Source: Hymenobacter perfusus
Lineage (GTDB): Bacteria > Bacteroidota > Bacteroidia > Cytophagales > Hymenobacteraceae
Length of the DNA: 64,000 bases
Reading direction: 5' to 3'
Assembly: GCF_003944765.1 (NCBI RefSeq)
Contig: NZ_RWIU01000001.1
Location: forward strand, 992,001 to 1,056,000
Shown: piece after piece, positions 16,248 to 26,720 of the stretch
How positions within the stretch are numbered: the first letter of the stretch is position 1
Layout of the letters: each line of letters begins with the position of its first letter
The notes under the pieces: generated by a model
Seen by the model: the letters and a program-made list of their open reading frames with translations, nothing else
Told to the model about the DNA's origin: nothing
The model's database searches: none
Translations under genes and position numbers: made by a program

Positions 16248-17948
16248 CTACTTGGCAGGGGCGTACACCGGGTCGGAGCCGGCGTACTTCAGCCACTGGA
16301 AAGCAGCCGTGTTGGTGGTGGGCTGGCCCGAGGAGGTGGCGTACATGCCAATCAGGCAGCCGATAAAGCCGCCCGCCGTCTGCGTGCTCAGGAAGCGCGC
16401 ATCCACTTTTTCCTTCAGCGAGGTCCAGGTTTTGGCGTCTTCTGAGAACTGGAAGCCGTAGGTGTCGGCGGCGGCCGTGACGCGGAGCTGCACCTTGCCG
16501 GTGGCCGATTTCAGGGGAGCCTGGGCCAGCAGATCCGGCTCGGCGGCCTCGGGTTGGCTGCGGAGCAGCTGCAGCACTGGCTTGCCATCGGCCAGGGATT
16601 TGCAGAGGTAGTAGTAGTGCTTCTCGTCCTGAAACACCACCAGCCCGGCCTTCTCGCTGGCCGATTTCGGAGTGAAGTTCAGCTCGGTTTCGGTGGTGCA
16701 GAACTGGTGCTGCTGCCGCTTGCCAATGAAGGCCGGGTTGCCCAGTCCGGCGCAGGTTTCGGGCCGGAGCTTCAGGGTGAGGCCGGCGGCTTTGTTCAGC
16801 GCATACATCGTGCTGTCTTGGGTGCGCAGGAACAGCAGGGCCGGGTCCAGCTGCCGCTCGAAGGTGAGCGTGTAGCGGAAGTTGCCGCTCTGGGGCCGGG
16901 CGCCGGGCTGCTTCACCTCCCGGATGTTGGCTTGGTAGCTGTACTGCACGCCCTGGGGGCCGGGATTCACAATGGGCCAGTCATCTTTCCAGACGACAGG
17001 GGCAATGAACGTTTCGCGGCCGGTGTTGTAATGGTTGCCCTCGTAGGGCCGCACGGCCAGAAACAAGGCGTAGGTCTGCCCGTCGGGGCCTTCCACGAAC
17101 TGCGCGTGCCCGGCCGAGGTGATGGGGTTCTTCCGGTCGGCGGGCAGGGTGCGCTGGGTGAGGATGGGGTTGTGCTCGTAGGGCACAAACGGCCCCTGCA
17201 CCGATTTGGCGCGGAACACCACTTCGGTGTGGTTGACGGAGGTGCCGCCCTCGGCCGCATACAGGTAGTACCAGCCGTTGCGCTTCATCAGGTGCGGGGC
17301 CTCAATCCAGACCGGCTTTTTGCTCAGGTCCACGCCCCCGTTCACCAGCATGCGGGCCTCCCCGATGCTTTGGAGCTTCACTGGGTCCAGTTCCATGATT
17401 TTGATGGAGCGGTGGCCGTCGTAGAGCGGCTTGTTGTCGGGCGGGTCGCTGTTGTACACGGCGTAGACCTTGTCGTTATCGAAGAACAGCGAGGGGTCGA
17501 TGCCCTTCACCTCGGGCAGCCAGATGGGTTCACTCCAGGGGCCGGCGGGGTTTTTGGCCGTCACCACGAAGTTGCCCTTGTGGTCGATGAGGGTGCAGGT
17601 GAGGTAGTAGGTGCCGTTGTGGTTGTCGATGGCGGGAGCGAACAGGCCGCGCGTCATCCGGTCACCCAGGAAGTTCATCTGGGAAGGCCGGCTGATGACG
17701 TTGCCTACCTGTTGCCAGTTTTTGAGGTCCCGGCTGTGGAACACCGGAATGCCCGGGAAATAGGAAAACGTGGAAGTCACCAGGTAGTAGTCCGGCCCCA
17801 CCTTCACCACGCTGGGGTCAGGGTAGAAGCCGTTCAGGATGGGGTTAGTCAGGGTAATCGACTGGGCCGAGGCGGCCGGACTCCCCAGCAACGCCCACGC
17901 CAAAACGGCCGTCAGCCACAGATTACGTTTTGTGTTGTTCACCTTCAT
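16248..17948 (-). CDS. GH43 beta-xylosidase / arabinofuranosidase
   Basis: Protein of 566 residues with a signal peptide (WLTAVLAWALLGSPAASAQ). The five-bladed propeller of GH43 starts at NPILNGFYPDPSVVKVG, where the Asp of YPDPS is the general base; GIDPSLFFD and WIEAPHLMKRNGWYYL hold the pKa modulator and acid. A C-terminal beta-sandwich of the GH43 xylosidase type follows, covering roughly residues 350-560. It should release xylose or arabinose from xylo-oligosaccharides, probably in the periplasm. It is the last gene of the leftward xylan cluster, 151 bases after GH115. Confidence 0.9.
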   Translation of the reverse strand: MKVNNTKRNLWLTAVLAWALLGSPAASAQSITLTNPILNGFYPDPSVVKVGPDYYLVTSTFSYFPGIPVFHSRDLKNWQQVGNVISRPSQMNFLGDRMTRGLFAPAIDNHNGTYYLTCTLIDHKGNFVVTAKNPAGPWSEPIWLPEVKGIDPSLFFDNDKVYAVYNSDPPDNKPLYDGHRSIKIMELDPVKLQSIGEARMLVNGGVDLSKKPVWIEAPHLMKRNGWYYLYAAEGGTSVNHTEVVFRAKSVQGPFVPYEHNPILTQRTLPADRKNPITSAGHAQFVEGPDGQTYALFLAVRPYEGNHYNTGRETFIAPVVWKDDWPIVNPGPQGVQYSYQANIREVKQPGARPQSGNFRYTLTFERQLDPALLFLRTQDSTMYALNKAAGLTLKLRPETCAGLGNPAFIGKRQQHQFCTTETELNFTPKSASEKAGLVVFQDEKHYYYLCKSLADGKPVLQLLRSQPEAAEPDLLAQAPLKSATGKVQLRVTAAADTYGFQFSEDAKTWTSLKEKVDARFLSTQTAGGFIGCLIGMYATSSGQPTTNTAAFQWLKYAGSDPVYAPAK

Positions 17949-17984
17949 TCGGGTTTCAGATGGATGGAGGGTTCAGGCTTGGGT

Positions 17985-18096
17985 CCGGTCCGGCGGCTGC
18001 AGCCGTCGGACCGGCTGTCGGGCGGGTCGTCAGCACAACGATGCACCAACGTCAGCTACCGGCAACCGGCCCGACGGCTTCCAGCCGTCGGACCGG
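17985..18096. repeat. Two copies of a CCGG-CCGACGGCT hairpin repeat
   Basis: Copies at 17985-18014 and 18066-18096 are imperfect palindromes of about 31 bases (CCGGCCCGACGGCT, short centre, AGCCGTCGGACCGG). A third copy is at 39642-39672. They lie in the gap between GH115 and GH43. Confidence 0.75.
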
Positions 18097-18099
18097 GCA

Positions 18100-20643
18100 T
18101 TACCGCTTGCCGGTAGGTGGCGGGCCGAGGTAGGTGGCGGGCAGCGGGCCGGTGCTGATGACCAGCTTTTCCAGCACCACGCCGGGGTCCACGCGCCAGA
18201 ATTTCAGCACATGCTCGCCGGGCCGGTTTAGAGTGTGGGCGGAGGTTTTGAGCAGGATATTGTCGGCCACGGCTTTTTCCCAGGGACGGTTGCCGTTGTC
18301 GGCTATTAGGCCGGTGTGCAGGTTGATGAGCTGGGGCGCTTCGTCGTCGATGGATACGGCGTAGCGCAGGCCCGGTCCACCAAGGAAGTTGAGCGTGGGG
18401 GCCAGGTAGGCGTGCACCGTTACGGGGCCGGTTTGGGTTAGCGTGAAGCGGTACTCCAGGTGCGGACTGCTGCCGCCCGGCGCGGCCGTGGCGGCGGCCG
18501 TCACCGGAAACGTGGTAACGGCCCCGGCCGTGCGGCCCAGGTCGGGCAGGTGCTGCCAGCTGATGCCCCCGGCACTCACGGCCCGGCTGTAGTTTTCCGC
18601 CTCCACCGACACGTACGCGACCGGAGCCGGCGCGGCGGGTGGAGCAGCGGCCGGCGGGGCCGGTTGCGGGAGCGTCTGCACGGCGGGCATGGCGTTCTGC
18701 TCGGGCTGCTGCCAGTAGGTGTAGCCGATGTGGGTCTGGTCCATCATGTGATTCCACTTGCCGCCGGCCAGGGCGTGGTAGCGGCGCGTGAGGGCGGCGT
18801 CCTGGTCGTAGAGTAGCTTGGCTTTGGCGGCCAGCTCGTTGGTGGTGGGTTGGCCGGTTTTGGCGGCTTCCCGGTTCAGAGCCACGGTGTAGTATAGCTC
18901 GTTTAGGTTGGCGCAGGCCAGCACCGGGTGCAGCACCAGCTGAAAGTAGGCATCCTGGTAAGCAGCCGGCAGCTGCTTCTCAATGGCCTCGGCACGGGTG
19001 CGCAACGCGTTGTACTCGGCCACCACGGCAGCCCACTCGCCGGTGGTGAGGCTGTAGGTAGTAGCGTCGAGTAGCTCGGGCTTGCGCCGGGCGTTGTACT
19101 TGGCGTATTTAGCCAGAATGTCGGCAATATCCGAGGCGTGCTTCTCACCAAACTGCCGGGCGGCCCACTGCCGGGTGTAGGAGGCCACCTGGTCGGCGCT
19201 GATGCGGCCGGGGTTCCAGGCGTAATCGAGGAAGAAGCTGATGGGCAGCTCCATTGGCTTCAGGTCGCCCACGTTCACAATCCAGATCTGGTTGGCCCCG
19301 TACTCGTGGGCCAGGTGCATCTGCTCCCAGATGCGGGGCAGCGGATTGGTGTTAAGCCACTTATAGTTGCGCGGCCCGCCCACGTAGTCGAAGTGGTAGT
19401 AGATGCCGTAGCCGCCGGCCCGGGGCTTCTCCCCCACTTTGGGCAGCTTGCGCAGGTTGCCCCAGTTGTCGTCGCAGAGCAGCAGGGTCACGTCGTCGGG
19501 CACGCGCATGCCCCGGTCGTAGTAGTCCTGCACTTCCTTGTAGAGGGCCCAGAGCTGAGGCGTCTGGGCGGCGGGCTGGCCGGTTACTTCCCCGATGATG
19601 CGGCGCTGGTCGGCCACAATCTTTTCCAGCAGGGCAATGTTGCTGTCCTCGCTCATGGGCTCGTCACCGTCGCCGCGCATGCCCACCGTCACGATGCTTT
19701 CGTGGGTGCCCATGTTCACGATGCCCTGCCGCCAGAAGTCCTGGAGCGTTTTTTCGTTGGTCTGGTAGTTCCAGGGGCCTTTGCCGAAGCGCTTCCACTC
19801 CTGCTGGGCGCGCAGCATGGGCTCGTGGTGGGAAGTCCCCATCACGATGCCGTACTCGTCGGCCAGCACCGGGCTTTGCTTGTCGTCGTCGTTGAAGGCG
19901 TTGCCCCACATGGCGGGCCAGAGGTAGTTGCCCTTGAGCCGCAGCAGCAGCTCAAACACATGCACGTACATCTTGGAGTTGATGCCACCGAACTTCTCCT
20001 TAGCCCAGCCGCTGAGGGCCGGGGCCTCATCGTTGAGGAAGATGCCGCGGTATTTCACCTGCGGCTCACCCTGGCTGTGGCGACCAGCGGCCACGTGCAG
20101 CGCCGTTTGCGGCTTCACCGGCACATCGGCCCACCAGTACCACGGCGACACCCCCATCTGCTGCGACACATCGTAGATGCCGTAGATAGTGCCCCTCTTG
20201 TCGCTGCCCGCAATAACCAAGGCCCTCGTCACGCCCGGCAGCGGCTTTTCCACCACCTGCACCACGAAGGTTTCCCACTTGCCGGCCACGCCCGCTGCAT
20301 CCAGCTTGCCGGCCTGCACCAGCCCATCAATCAGCGGGCTTTTGCCGATGGTACCTATCAGCACGACCTCTTGGCCGGAGGGCACTTTATCGATTGTGAG
20401 CGTGGGCGTAAGTTGGGTTACGCGGTTGATATCGGCCTGCAAATCCCGGGCGGCGCGCAGCACGCCGGGCCAGTCCTGGGCGCTGGCGTAGAGCGAGGCC
20501 GCTTTGCCGGCCCCGGCCAGCGGAAAGCTCCCGCTGCTCTTTTTGGCGGAAATGTAGGCGGCGGGCTGGGCGGCAACGGTGCCCGTCAGCAGCAGAAGCA
20601 GCAACAGGCTCAGCAGCGCGGAACGGTGGAAGGGAATGGGCAT
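18100..20643 (-). CDS. GH115 xylan alpha-1,2-glucuronidase
   Basis: Protein of 847 residues that removes (4-O-methyl)glucuronic acid from internal and terminal xylose residues of glucuronoxylan. A signal peptide (LLSLLLLLLLTGTVAAQ) comes first, then an N-terminal domain with VLIGTIGKSPLID and KRGTIYGIYDVSQQMGVSPW. The GH115 barrel follows (KYRGIFLNDEAPALSGW, WPAMWGNAFNDDDKQSPVLA, GIVMGTSHHEPMLRAQ), then a C-terminal domain that begins near VSVEAENYSRAV and ends GVVLEKLVISTGPLP. Length and domain order match the family. It lies between the GH10 and GH43 genes of the same strand. Confidence 0.92.
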   Translation of the reverse strand: MPIPFHRSALLSLLLLLLLTGTVAAQPAAYISAKKSSGSFPLAGAGKAASLYASAQDWPGVLRAARDLQADINRVTQLTPTLTIDKVPSGQEVVLIGTIGKSPLIDGLVQAGKLDAAGVAGKWETFVVQVVEKPLPGVTRALVIAGSDKRGTIYGIYDVSQQMGVSPWYWWADVPVKPQTALHVAAGRHSQGEPQVKYRGIFLNDEAPALSGWAKEKFGGINSKMYVHVFELLLRLKGNYLWPAMWGNAFNDDDKQSPVLADEYGIVMGTSHHEPMLRAQQEWKRFGKGPWNYQTNEKTLQDFWRQGIVNMGTHESIVTVGMRGDGDEPMSEDSNIALLEKIVADQRRIIGEVTGQPAAQTPQLWALYKEVQDYYDRGMRVPDDVTLLLCDDNWGNLRKLPKVGEKPRAGGYGIYYHFDYVGGPRNYKWLNTNPLPRIWEQMHLAHEYGANQIWIVNVGDLKPMELPISFFLDYAWNPGRISADQVASYTRQWAARQFGEKHASDIADILAKYAKYNARRKPELLDATTYSLTTGEWAAVVAEYNALRTRAEAIEKQLPAAYQDAYFQLVLHPVLACANLNELYYTVALNREAAKTGQPTTNELAAKAKLLYDQDAALTRRYHALAGGKWNHMMDQTHIGYTYWQQPEQNAMPAVQTLPQPAPPAAAPPAAPAPVAYVSVEAENYSRAVSAGGISWQHLPDLGRTAGAVTTFPVTAAATAAPGGSSPHLEYRFTLTQTGPVTVHAYLAPTLNFLGGPGLRYAVSIDDEAPQLINLHTGLIADNGNRPWEKAVADNILLKTSAHTLNRPGEHVLKFWRVDPGVVLEKLVISTGPLPATYLGPPPTGKR

Positions 20644-20662
20644 GGGGCGGGTGGGTTCAGCT

Positions 20663-20762
20663 TGTCATCCTGAGCTTGCGAAGGACCTTATCACGCTGGA
20701 ACTAGCCGTACTGACGACTATCGGTCGATTACTATAAGGTCCTTCGCAAGCTCAGGATGACA
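20663..20762. repeat. 29-bp inverted repeat, GTCATCCTGAGC family
   Basis: Arms 20663-20691 and 20734-20762 are perfect reverse complements with the sequence TGTCATCCTGAGCTTGCGAA extended through GGACCTTAT. The element fills the 133-base gap between GH10 and GH115 on the leftward transcript and may act as a partial terminator or mRNA-stabilising hairpin. Confidence 0.85.
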
Positions 20763-20776
20763 GGTAGATGAGGCGA

Positions 20777-21874
20777 CTAGAACTGCACGACTTCCCAAAA
20801 AGCCTGCTTGGGCTGCTGGTTCTGGTCGAAGAGCAACGGGTAGTTTTTGCGGCCGGCCACGGGGTAGGTATCCAGCCAGGAGTACTTGTCCGACACATTC
20901 CAGAACGTGACGCCGGTAAGCACTTTCTTGTAGTCGCGGAACACGCGGAAGAACATCTTGTACTGGGCCGCCTGCTGCCGGGCCAACTCCGGCGTGTAGG
21001 CATCCGACTCGTCGGGGCGCTTGGCGCGGCGGTCCTTTTCCCAGGGGTAGATGGACACGTCCAGCTCGGTAATCTGCACTTTCAGGCCCAAGGAGGCGTA
21101 CTGGTCGAGGGCGGCGCGCAGCTCCGGCTCGGTGGGCTCCTGCAACGACCAGTGGCCCTGCAAGCCCACGCCATCAATCGGCACCTTGGCATCCTTGAGC
21201 TGCTTGAGCAACTTGTAGATTCGCTCCCGCTTTTCGGGCCGCTCGGTGTTGTAGTCGTTGTAGAACAGCTGGGCTTTCGGGTCGGCCTCGTGGGCGTACT
21301 CGAAGGCTTTGGCAATAAACTCGTCACCGCAGATCTGGTACCACTCCGAGTTGCGCAGAAACTCCTGGGGGTTATCGGCAATGGCTTCGTTCACTACGTC
21401 CCAGGCGTAAATCTTGCCCTGGTAGCGCTTCACCACCGTGAAAATATGGTCGTGCAGGCGCTTGAGCAGCACGTCCTTGCTCACGGTGGTGCCGTCGGCG
21501 TTTTTGAACAGCCACTTGGGCGTCTGCTCGTGCCAGAGCAGGTTGTGGCCCCGCACGCGCAGCTTATTGGCCTGGGCGAAGTTCACAATGGCGTCGGCAT
21601 CGGCCCAGAAGTAGCGGTTTTCTTCCGGATGAATCGGGCCCATTTTCATGGCGTTTTCCGGCGTCACGCTGTTGAACTGCTGCTTAATCAGCGTGGCCTC
21701 GGGGCCTTGTAGCTGGGCCCGGCCTACGGCCACACCTATCGGAAAATAGTCCTTATAGTAGTCTTTAAGGCCTTTTTTGGGCGCGGCGGTTTGCTGGCTG
21801 CTGAGCACGGCAACGCCCGCCAGCAACAAACCGGCCGTAGCCAGTCTGTGCCGGGAAGCAAAGAAAATATTCAC
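20777..21874 (-). CDS. GH10 endo-1,4-beta-xylanase (cell-associated)
   Basis: Single-domain GH10 of 365 residues. After an N-terminal hydrophobic signal it reads YFPIGVAVG and FNSVTPENAMKMG. The acid/base glutamate is in WDVVNEAIAD and the nucleophile in VQITELDVSIY. Further family motifs are RGHNLLWHEQTPKW and GVTFWNVSDKYSWL. Unlike the GH10 at 14229, it has no CBM or sorting tail, so it probably works in the periplasm on imported oligosaccharides. It lies 42 bases after the symporter gene in the same direction. Confidence 0.93.
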   Translation of the reverse strand: MNIFFASRHRLATAGLLLAGVAVLSSQQTAAPKKGLKDYYKDYFPIGVAVGRAQLQGPEATLIKQQFNSVTPENAMKMGPIHPEENRYFWADADAIVNFAQANKLRVRGHNLLWHEQTPKWLFKNADGTTVSKDVLLKRLHDHIFTVVKRYQGKIYAWDVVNEAIADNPQEFLRNSEWYQICGDEFIAKAFEYAHEADPKAQLFYNDYNTERPEKRERIYKLLKQLKDAKVPIDGVGLQGHWSLQEPTEPELRAALDQYASLGLKVQITELDVSIYPWEKDRRAKRPDESDAYTPELARQQAAQYKMFFRVFRDYKKVLTGVTFWNVSDKYSWLDTYPVAGRKNYPLLFDQNQQPKQAFWEVVQF

Positions 21875-21916
21875 AATGGAAAGGAGTTAGCCCGCTGGGC
21901 CCAGATCCCGTACCGG

Positions 21917-23605
21917 CTACCAGTACACGGTATACAGCACAGTGAGTAGAACCATGATGGTCATGGCCCCGATGGCAAAGCCGCGGGTGGTTTTGAACAT
22001 ACTCCGGTCTACTTCCAAGCCGTTGGTTTTTACCCCGCGGCTGGTTTCGAACAGACTAATCAGCACCATCATGGCTACGCAGATGATGAACACGAAGCCC
22101 ATCCGGTCGAGGAAGGGGATTTCGTAGACGCCGGCCGCATTGGGCACGGCAAACCCGAAGGGAGCCAGGAACGCAAGGTTGGCGAAAGTGGGCAGGAACT
22201 TGAGCAGCACCGACAGCAAGAAGCCGCCGATGGTGGCGAACAGGGCCGCCGTGGAGGTCGTTTTCTTCCAGAAGAAGCCCAGAATGAACATGGCAAAAAT
22301 GCCCGGCGACACAAAACCGGTGTACTCTTGAATGTACTGGAAGCCGCCTTTTTTGTCGATGCCCAGGTGGGGCGCAATCAGCACGCCCAGAATCATGGCC
22401 ACTACCACGGCCAGCTTGCCCACGTTCACCAGCTTCTTCTCCGAAGCCCCGGGGTTCAGGACTTTCTGGTAGATATCGAGGGTGAAGATGGTGGCAATGC
22501 TGTTGGCCTTACCGGCCAGCGAGGCCACCACGGCCGCCGTGAGGGCGGCAAACGATAAACCTTTCAGGCCCACTGGCAGAATGTTGAGCAGCACGGGGTA
22601 AGCGCGGTCAGGGTTCAGATCAGCGCCCGAGCCGAACTCGGCGGCCCCGAACACATCAGCCTTGAAAAGCACGTAGGCCGCAATGCCGGGCAACACTACG
22701 ATAAGGGGCATCAGCAATTTGAGGAAGGCAGCAAACAGCAGCCCGCCGCGGGCGGTGGGCAAATCGGCCCCGAGGGCGCGCTGGGTGATGTACTGGTTGC
22801 AGCCCCAGTAGTTCAGGTTCACAATCCACATGCCGCCCAGCAGCACCGTGAGGCCGGGCAGGTCGATGTAGTTCTCGTTGTCGCGCTTAAAAATCATCTG
22901 AAAATGGTCCCCGGCCTGGTCGGTCATCAGGTTGAAGCCCGCCAGCACGCCCGATTGGCCGTAGTGGTCGGCCACCATGTTCAGGGCCAGATATGTGGTA
23001 GCCAAACCGCCCAGAATCAGGAAAAAAACCTGAATTACGTCGGTGAAGCCGATTACCTTCATGCCGCCCAGCGTGATAATCACCGCGAACAAGGCCAGGG
23101 CGTAGAGGCAGAACTCCAGGTTGAGGCCGGCAATGCTGCTGATGGCAATGGCCCCGAGGTAGAGAATGGAAGTCAGGTTGACGACGATGTACAAGGCCAG
23201 CCAGAACACGGCCATAATCATGGCCACGGTGCCGTTGTAGCGCTGACTCAGAAACTGCGGCATCGTGAAGATTTTGTTCTTCAAATACACCGGAATGAAG
23301 AACACGGCCACGATGATGAGCGTCAGAGCCGCCATCCACTCGTAGGTAGCAATGGCCAGTCCCATCTTGAAGCCCGAGCCCGACATGCCCACGAACTGCT
23401 CGGCCGAGATGTTGGAGGCAATCAGCGAGGAGCCGATGGCCCACCACGTGAGCGAGCCTTCGGCCAGGAAATAGTCTTTGGAGTCGCCCTCGGCCGTGCC
23501 GTCGTGGCCGGTTTTGCGGCGATAAATCCAGATACCATATCCTGAGACAATCAGGAAATAGGTGAAAAAGACGACGTAATCGAGAGTCGCGAGTTGGTGT
23601 TCCAT
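21917..23605 (-). CDS. Sodium:solute symporter (SSS family), probable xylose or xyloside transporter
   Basis: Polytopic inner-membrane protein of 562 residues with about 14 hydrophobic segments. SSS family signatures include DYFLAEGSLTWWAIGSSLIASNISAEQFVGMSGSGF near the N terminus (a Na+-site helix) and GLSFAALTAAVVASLAGKANS in the middle. The start at 23605 (MEHQLATLDYVVFF) matches SglT-like proteins. Position between xylA and the xylanase gene points to xylose or short xylo-oligosaccharides as substrate, which is inference. The long gap to xylA (about 230 bases, with a hairpin) suggests its own promoter. Confidence 0.9.
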   Translation of the reverse strand: MEHQLATLDYVVFFTYFLIVSGYGIWIYRRKTGHDGTAEGDSKDYFLAEGSLTWWAIGSSLIASNISAEQFVGMSGSGFKMGLAIATYEWMAALTLIIVAVFFIPVYLKNKIFTMPQFLSQRYNGTVAMIMAVFWLALYIVVNLTSILYLGAIAISSIAGLNLEFCLYALALFAVIITLGGMKVIGFTDVIQVFFLILGGLATTYLALNMVADHYGQSGVLAGFNLMTDQAGDHFQMIFKRDNENYIDLPGLTVLLGGMWIVNLNYWGCNQYITQRALGADLPTARGGLLFAAFLKLLMPLIVVLPGIAAYVLFKADVFGAAEFGSGADLNPDRAYPVLLNILPVGLKGLSFAALTAAVVASLAGKANSIATIFTLDIYQKVLNPGASEKKLVNVGKLAVVVAMILGVLIAPHLGIDKKGGFQYIQEYTGFVSPGIFAMFILGFFWKKTTSTAALFATIGGFLLSVLLKFLPTFANLAFLAPFGFAVPNAAGVYEIPFLDRMGFVFIICVAMMVLISLFETSRGVKTNGLEVDRSMFKTTRGFAIGAMTIMVLLTVLYTVYW

Positions 23606-23771
23606 TGAAACGGGTTGCAGACTGGCCCGAGGGCCACAAGTGGGAAACGGGGGAAATACTGCCTCCAAGCTACGGCCTGAGAAACAGCCAACAAACATTC
23701 CCGACTGATCTTTCGCCCCGGGTTCCCACGCCCTTCGCCAGACCAGCCGGGTTTGTTTGTATCAGTTGGGC

Positions 23772-23833
23772 GAAATCAAGAACGTCATGCTTGATCTGGC
23801 TTCCGCTTGCCGAAGCATGACGTTCTTGATTTC
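23772..23833. terminator. 21-bp inverted repeat directly after xylA
   Basis: Arms 23772-23792 and 23813-23833 are perfect reverse complements (GAAATCAAGAACGTCATGCT plus T). The right arm ends two bases from the xylA stop. It shares AACGTCATGC with the repeats at 42743 and 55934, so it is both a repeat-family member and a likely terminator. Confidence 0.75.
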
Positions 23834-23835
23834 CC

Positions 23836-25167
23836 CTAGATGTACTGGTTGATAATAGCCTCCAGCCACTCTTGCTTACCGCTGCGCTGGGTTGGCTCGC
23901 CGGCTTCGTGGGCCAGGCGGCGCAGATCTTCCAGGGTGAGCTGGCCCTTCTCGAAGGCCGCGCCCGCGCCGCTGTCGAAGGAGGCGTAGCGCTCGGTGCG
24001 GAACTTGCGGTAGGCGGATTTCTCCAGGATGTTATCGGCCGTTACCAGGGCGCGGGCGAAGGTGTCCATGCCGGCAATGTGGGCAATGAAGATGTCCTCC
24101 AGGTCGGTGGAGTTGCGGCGGGTTTTGGCGTCGAAGTTGATGCCGCCGGGCTTGATGCCGCCGTGCTCCAGGATGATGAGCATCGACTCGGTCAGCTCGT
24201 TGAGGTTGTTGGGGAACTGGTCGGTGTCCCAGCCGTTCTGGTAGTCGCCGCGGTTGGCGTCCATGGAGCCCAGCATGTTGGCGTCGGCGGCTACCTGCAG
24301 CTCGTGCTGGAAGGTGTGGCCGGCCAAAGTGGCGTGGTTTACTTCCAGGTTCAGCATGAAGTCGTCCTGCAGGCCGTATTCCTTCAGGAAGCCGATGACG
24401 GTGGCCGCGTCGAAATCGTACTGGTGCTTGGTGGGCTCGGCGGGCTTGGGCTCGATGAAGAACTTGCCCGTGAAGCCCTGCTTGCGGGCGTAGTCGCGGG
24501 CCATCGTCAGGAAGCGGCCCATGTGCTCCAGCTCGCGCTTCATGTTGGTGTTGAGCAGGGTCATGTAGCCTTCCCGGCCACCCCAGAACACGTAGTTCTC
24601 GCCGTTCAGGGCAATGGTGGCGTCCATGGCGTTCAGCACCTGGGTGCCGGCGTGGGCCAGTACCTGGAAGTCGGGGTTGGTGCTGGCGCCGTTCATGTAG
24701 CGCGGGTTCGAAAACACGTTGGCCGTACCCCAGAGCAGCTTCACGCCGCTTTCCTGCTGGTGCTGCTTAGCGTATTCCACAATAGAGCGCAGGTTACGCT
24801 CGTACTCATTCAAAGAGCTGCCTTCGTCCACCAAATCGATGTCGTGGAAGCAGTAGTAGGGCGTGCCCAGCTTGGTGAAGAACTCGAAGGCGGCGTCCAT
24901 TTTGTCCTGGGCGCGGCCCAGAATGTCGCCCTGGGCATCCCAGGCAAACTGCTTGGTGCCGGGGCCGAACGGGTCGCCGCCAGTGCCGGTGAACGTGTGC
25001 CAGTACGACACGGCGAAGCGCAAATGCTCCTCCATGGTTTTGCCGGCTACCACGCGGTTCTTGTCGTACCACTTAAACGCCAGTGGGTTGTCCGATTCGC
25101 GGCCTTCGTACTGAATAGGGCTGATACCGGTGAAGAATTCGGTTTTAGAAAGCGTGTTGCGTGACAT
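23836..25167 (-). CDS. xylA: Xylose isomerase
   Basis: Converts D-xylose to D-xylulose in the cytoplasm. At 443 residues it is the class II type. Landmarks are [33 protein letters not shown] (catalytic His), [36 protein letters not shown] (metal-ligand Glu and Lys), [19 protein letters not shown] and [20 protein letters not shown] (metal-binding Asp residues). It starts 40 bases after the end of xylB and is co-directional with it. Confidence 0.98.
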   Translation of the reverse strand: MSRNTLSKTEFFTGISPIQYEGRESDNPLAFKWYDKNRVVAGKTMEEHLRFAVSYWHTFTGTGGDPFGPGTKQFAWDAQGDILGRAQDKMDAAFEFFTKLGTPYYCFHDIDLVDEGSSLNEYERNLRSIVEYAKQHQQESGVKLLWGTANVFSNPRYMNGASTNPDFQVLAHAGTQVLNAMDATIALNGENYVFWGGREGYMTLLNTNMKRELEHMGRFLTMARDYARKQGFTGKFFIEPKPAEPTKHQYDFDAATVIGFLKEYGLQDDFMLNLEVNHATLAGHTFQHELQVAADANMLGSMDANRGDYQNGWDTDQFPNNLNELTESMLIILEHGGIKPGGINFDAKTRRNSTDLEDIFIAHIAGMDTFARALVTADNILEKSAYRKFRTERYASFDSGAGAAFEKGQLTLEDLRRLAHEAGEPTQRSGKQEWLEAIINQYI

Positions 25168-25207
25168 GCGTCGGGATGCTTGAGGGTGAAGTAGATATTG
25201 CGTTGAG

Positions 25208-26683
25208 TTAGTGCCGGAGCGCCTGCTGCCAGCGGGCGTAGGCGGCCTCGTACTGCGGCTGCAGGGCCGGGTCGGGCGTTTCGGTGAGCAGGCATTCGAG
25301 CCCGCCGAAGGCTTCGGCTACCGAGGCGTAGATGCCCGCGCCCACGCCGGCCCCGCGGGCCGCGCCCTGGGCCGCGTCGGTGTTGTAGAGTTCCAGGGTG
25401 AGGTTGCCGGTATTCACGAAAGCTTCGCGGAACACCGGGCTCAGGAACATGTTGGCGTTGCCGGCGCGTACGGTGTGCACCGCCACGCCCATGTCGCGCA
25501 TAATGCCCAGGCCGTACATGAGGGCAAACACGATGCCCTCCTGGGCGGCGCGCAGCAGGTGGGCGCGGGAATGCACGTTCAGGTTCAGGCCCAGCAGGGC
25601 GGCCTCGGCGGGCTGGTTGGCTAGAATCCGCTCGGCCCCGTTGCCAAAGGGCAGGAACACCAGCCCCTCCGCTCCTACCGGCGCTTCGGCGGCCAGCCGG
25701 TTCATTTCGTCGTAGGGCAGCTCGCCCACCATGCGGCGCAGCCAGCTGTTGAGGATGCCGGTGCCGTTCATGCACATGAGCACGCCGTTGCGGGGCTGCC
25801 CGGGGGTGCTGTTCACGTGCACAAAGGCATTCACCCGCGACTGGGCATCGGACGCCGGGGCTTCCGTAATGCCGTAGATGACGCCCGAGGTGCCGGCCGT
25901 AGCGGCTATTTCGCCGGGCTGCAGCACGTTCAGGGAAAAGGCGTTGTTGGGCTGGTCGCCGGCGCGGTAGCTGATGGGCGTACCGGCCGCCAGGCCCAGC
26001 GTGCGGGCCGCGTCCTCGCTCAGGCGGCCCTGCACCGAAAACGTGTCCACCACCTCGGGCAGCAGCTCGGGGCTGATGCCGTAGTAATCGAGCAGCTCCT
26101 GGGCCAGGGCCTGGTTCTTAAAGTCCCAGAACACACCCTCCGACAGCCCCGACACGGTAGTTTGCAGCTCACCAGTCAGCTTGAAGGCAATGTAGTCGCC
26201 GGGCAGCTGAATTTTGTGGATCTGGGCGTACACCGCCGGCTCGTTGTCCTGCACCCACTTGAGCTTGGAGGCCGTGAAGTTGCCGGGCGAGTTCAGGAAA
26301 TTCTCCAGGCAGTGCGCTTCGCCCAGCTCGGCAAAGGCCTGGTTGCCCAGCTCCACGGCCCGGCTGTCGCACCAGATGATGGCCGGGCGCAGCACCTGGC
26401 CCTGGGCATCTATCAGCACCAAACCGTGCATTTGGTAGGTGATGCCGATGGCGGCCACCTGCGCCCCCTCGAAACCGTAGGTATCCTGGAGCTGGCGGGT
26501 GGCGTTGATGATTTCCTGCCACCACCGCTCGGGGCGCTGCTCGGCCCAGCCCGGCTGGGGCACGTCCATGCCCATTTCGGTGGTGGGCGTGGTAGCCGCC
26601 GCCACGCAGCGGCCGGTGGCCGCGTCGAGCAAAGAGGCTTTGATGGAAGAGCTACCGATATCGTAGCCGAGAAGGTATTGCAT
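25208..26683 (-). CDS. xylB: Xylulokinase (FGGY family)
   Basis: Phosphorylates D-xylulose to xylulose 5-phosphate. The start at 26683 gives [20 protein letters not shown], the phosphate-1 loop of the FGGY fold. Substrate-site and ATPase motifs follow: [55 protein letters not shown] and a C-terminal [15 protein letters not shown]. It is 491 residues long, normal for the family. It lies directly upstream of xylA on the same transcript and 37 bases after the esterase. Confidence 0.95.
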   Translation of the reverse strand: MQYLLGYDIGSSSIKASLLDAATGRCVAAATTPTTEMGMDVPQPGWAEQRPERWWQEIINATRQLQDTYGFEGAQVAAIGITYQMHGLVLIDAQGQVLRPAIIWCDSRAVELGNQAFAELGEAHCLENFLNSPGNFTASKLKWVQDNEPAVYAQIHKIQLPGDYIAFKLTGELQTTVSGLSEGVFWDFKNQALAQELLDYYGISPELLPEVVDTFSVQGRLSEDAARTLGLAAGTPISYRAGDQPNNAFSLNVLQPGEIAATAGTSGVIYGITEAPASDAQSRVNAFVHVNSTPGQPRNGVLMCMNGTGILNSWLRRMVGELPYDEMNRLAAEAPVGAEGLVFLPFGNGAERILANQPAEAALLGLNLNVHSRAHLLRAAQEGIVFALMYGLGIMRDMGVAVHTVRAGNANMFLSPVFREAFVNTGNLTLELYNTDAAQGAARGAGVGAGIYASVAEAFGGLECLLTETPDPALQPQYEAAYARWQQALRH

Positions 26684-26720
26684 GTTCGGTGAGAAGTAGC
26701 GGTTGTGAATCGGGACGGGC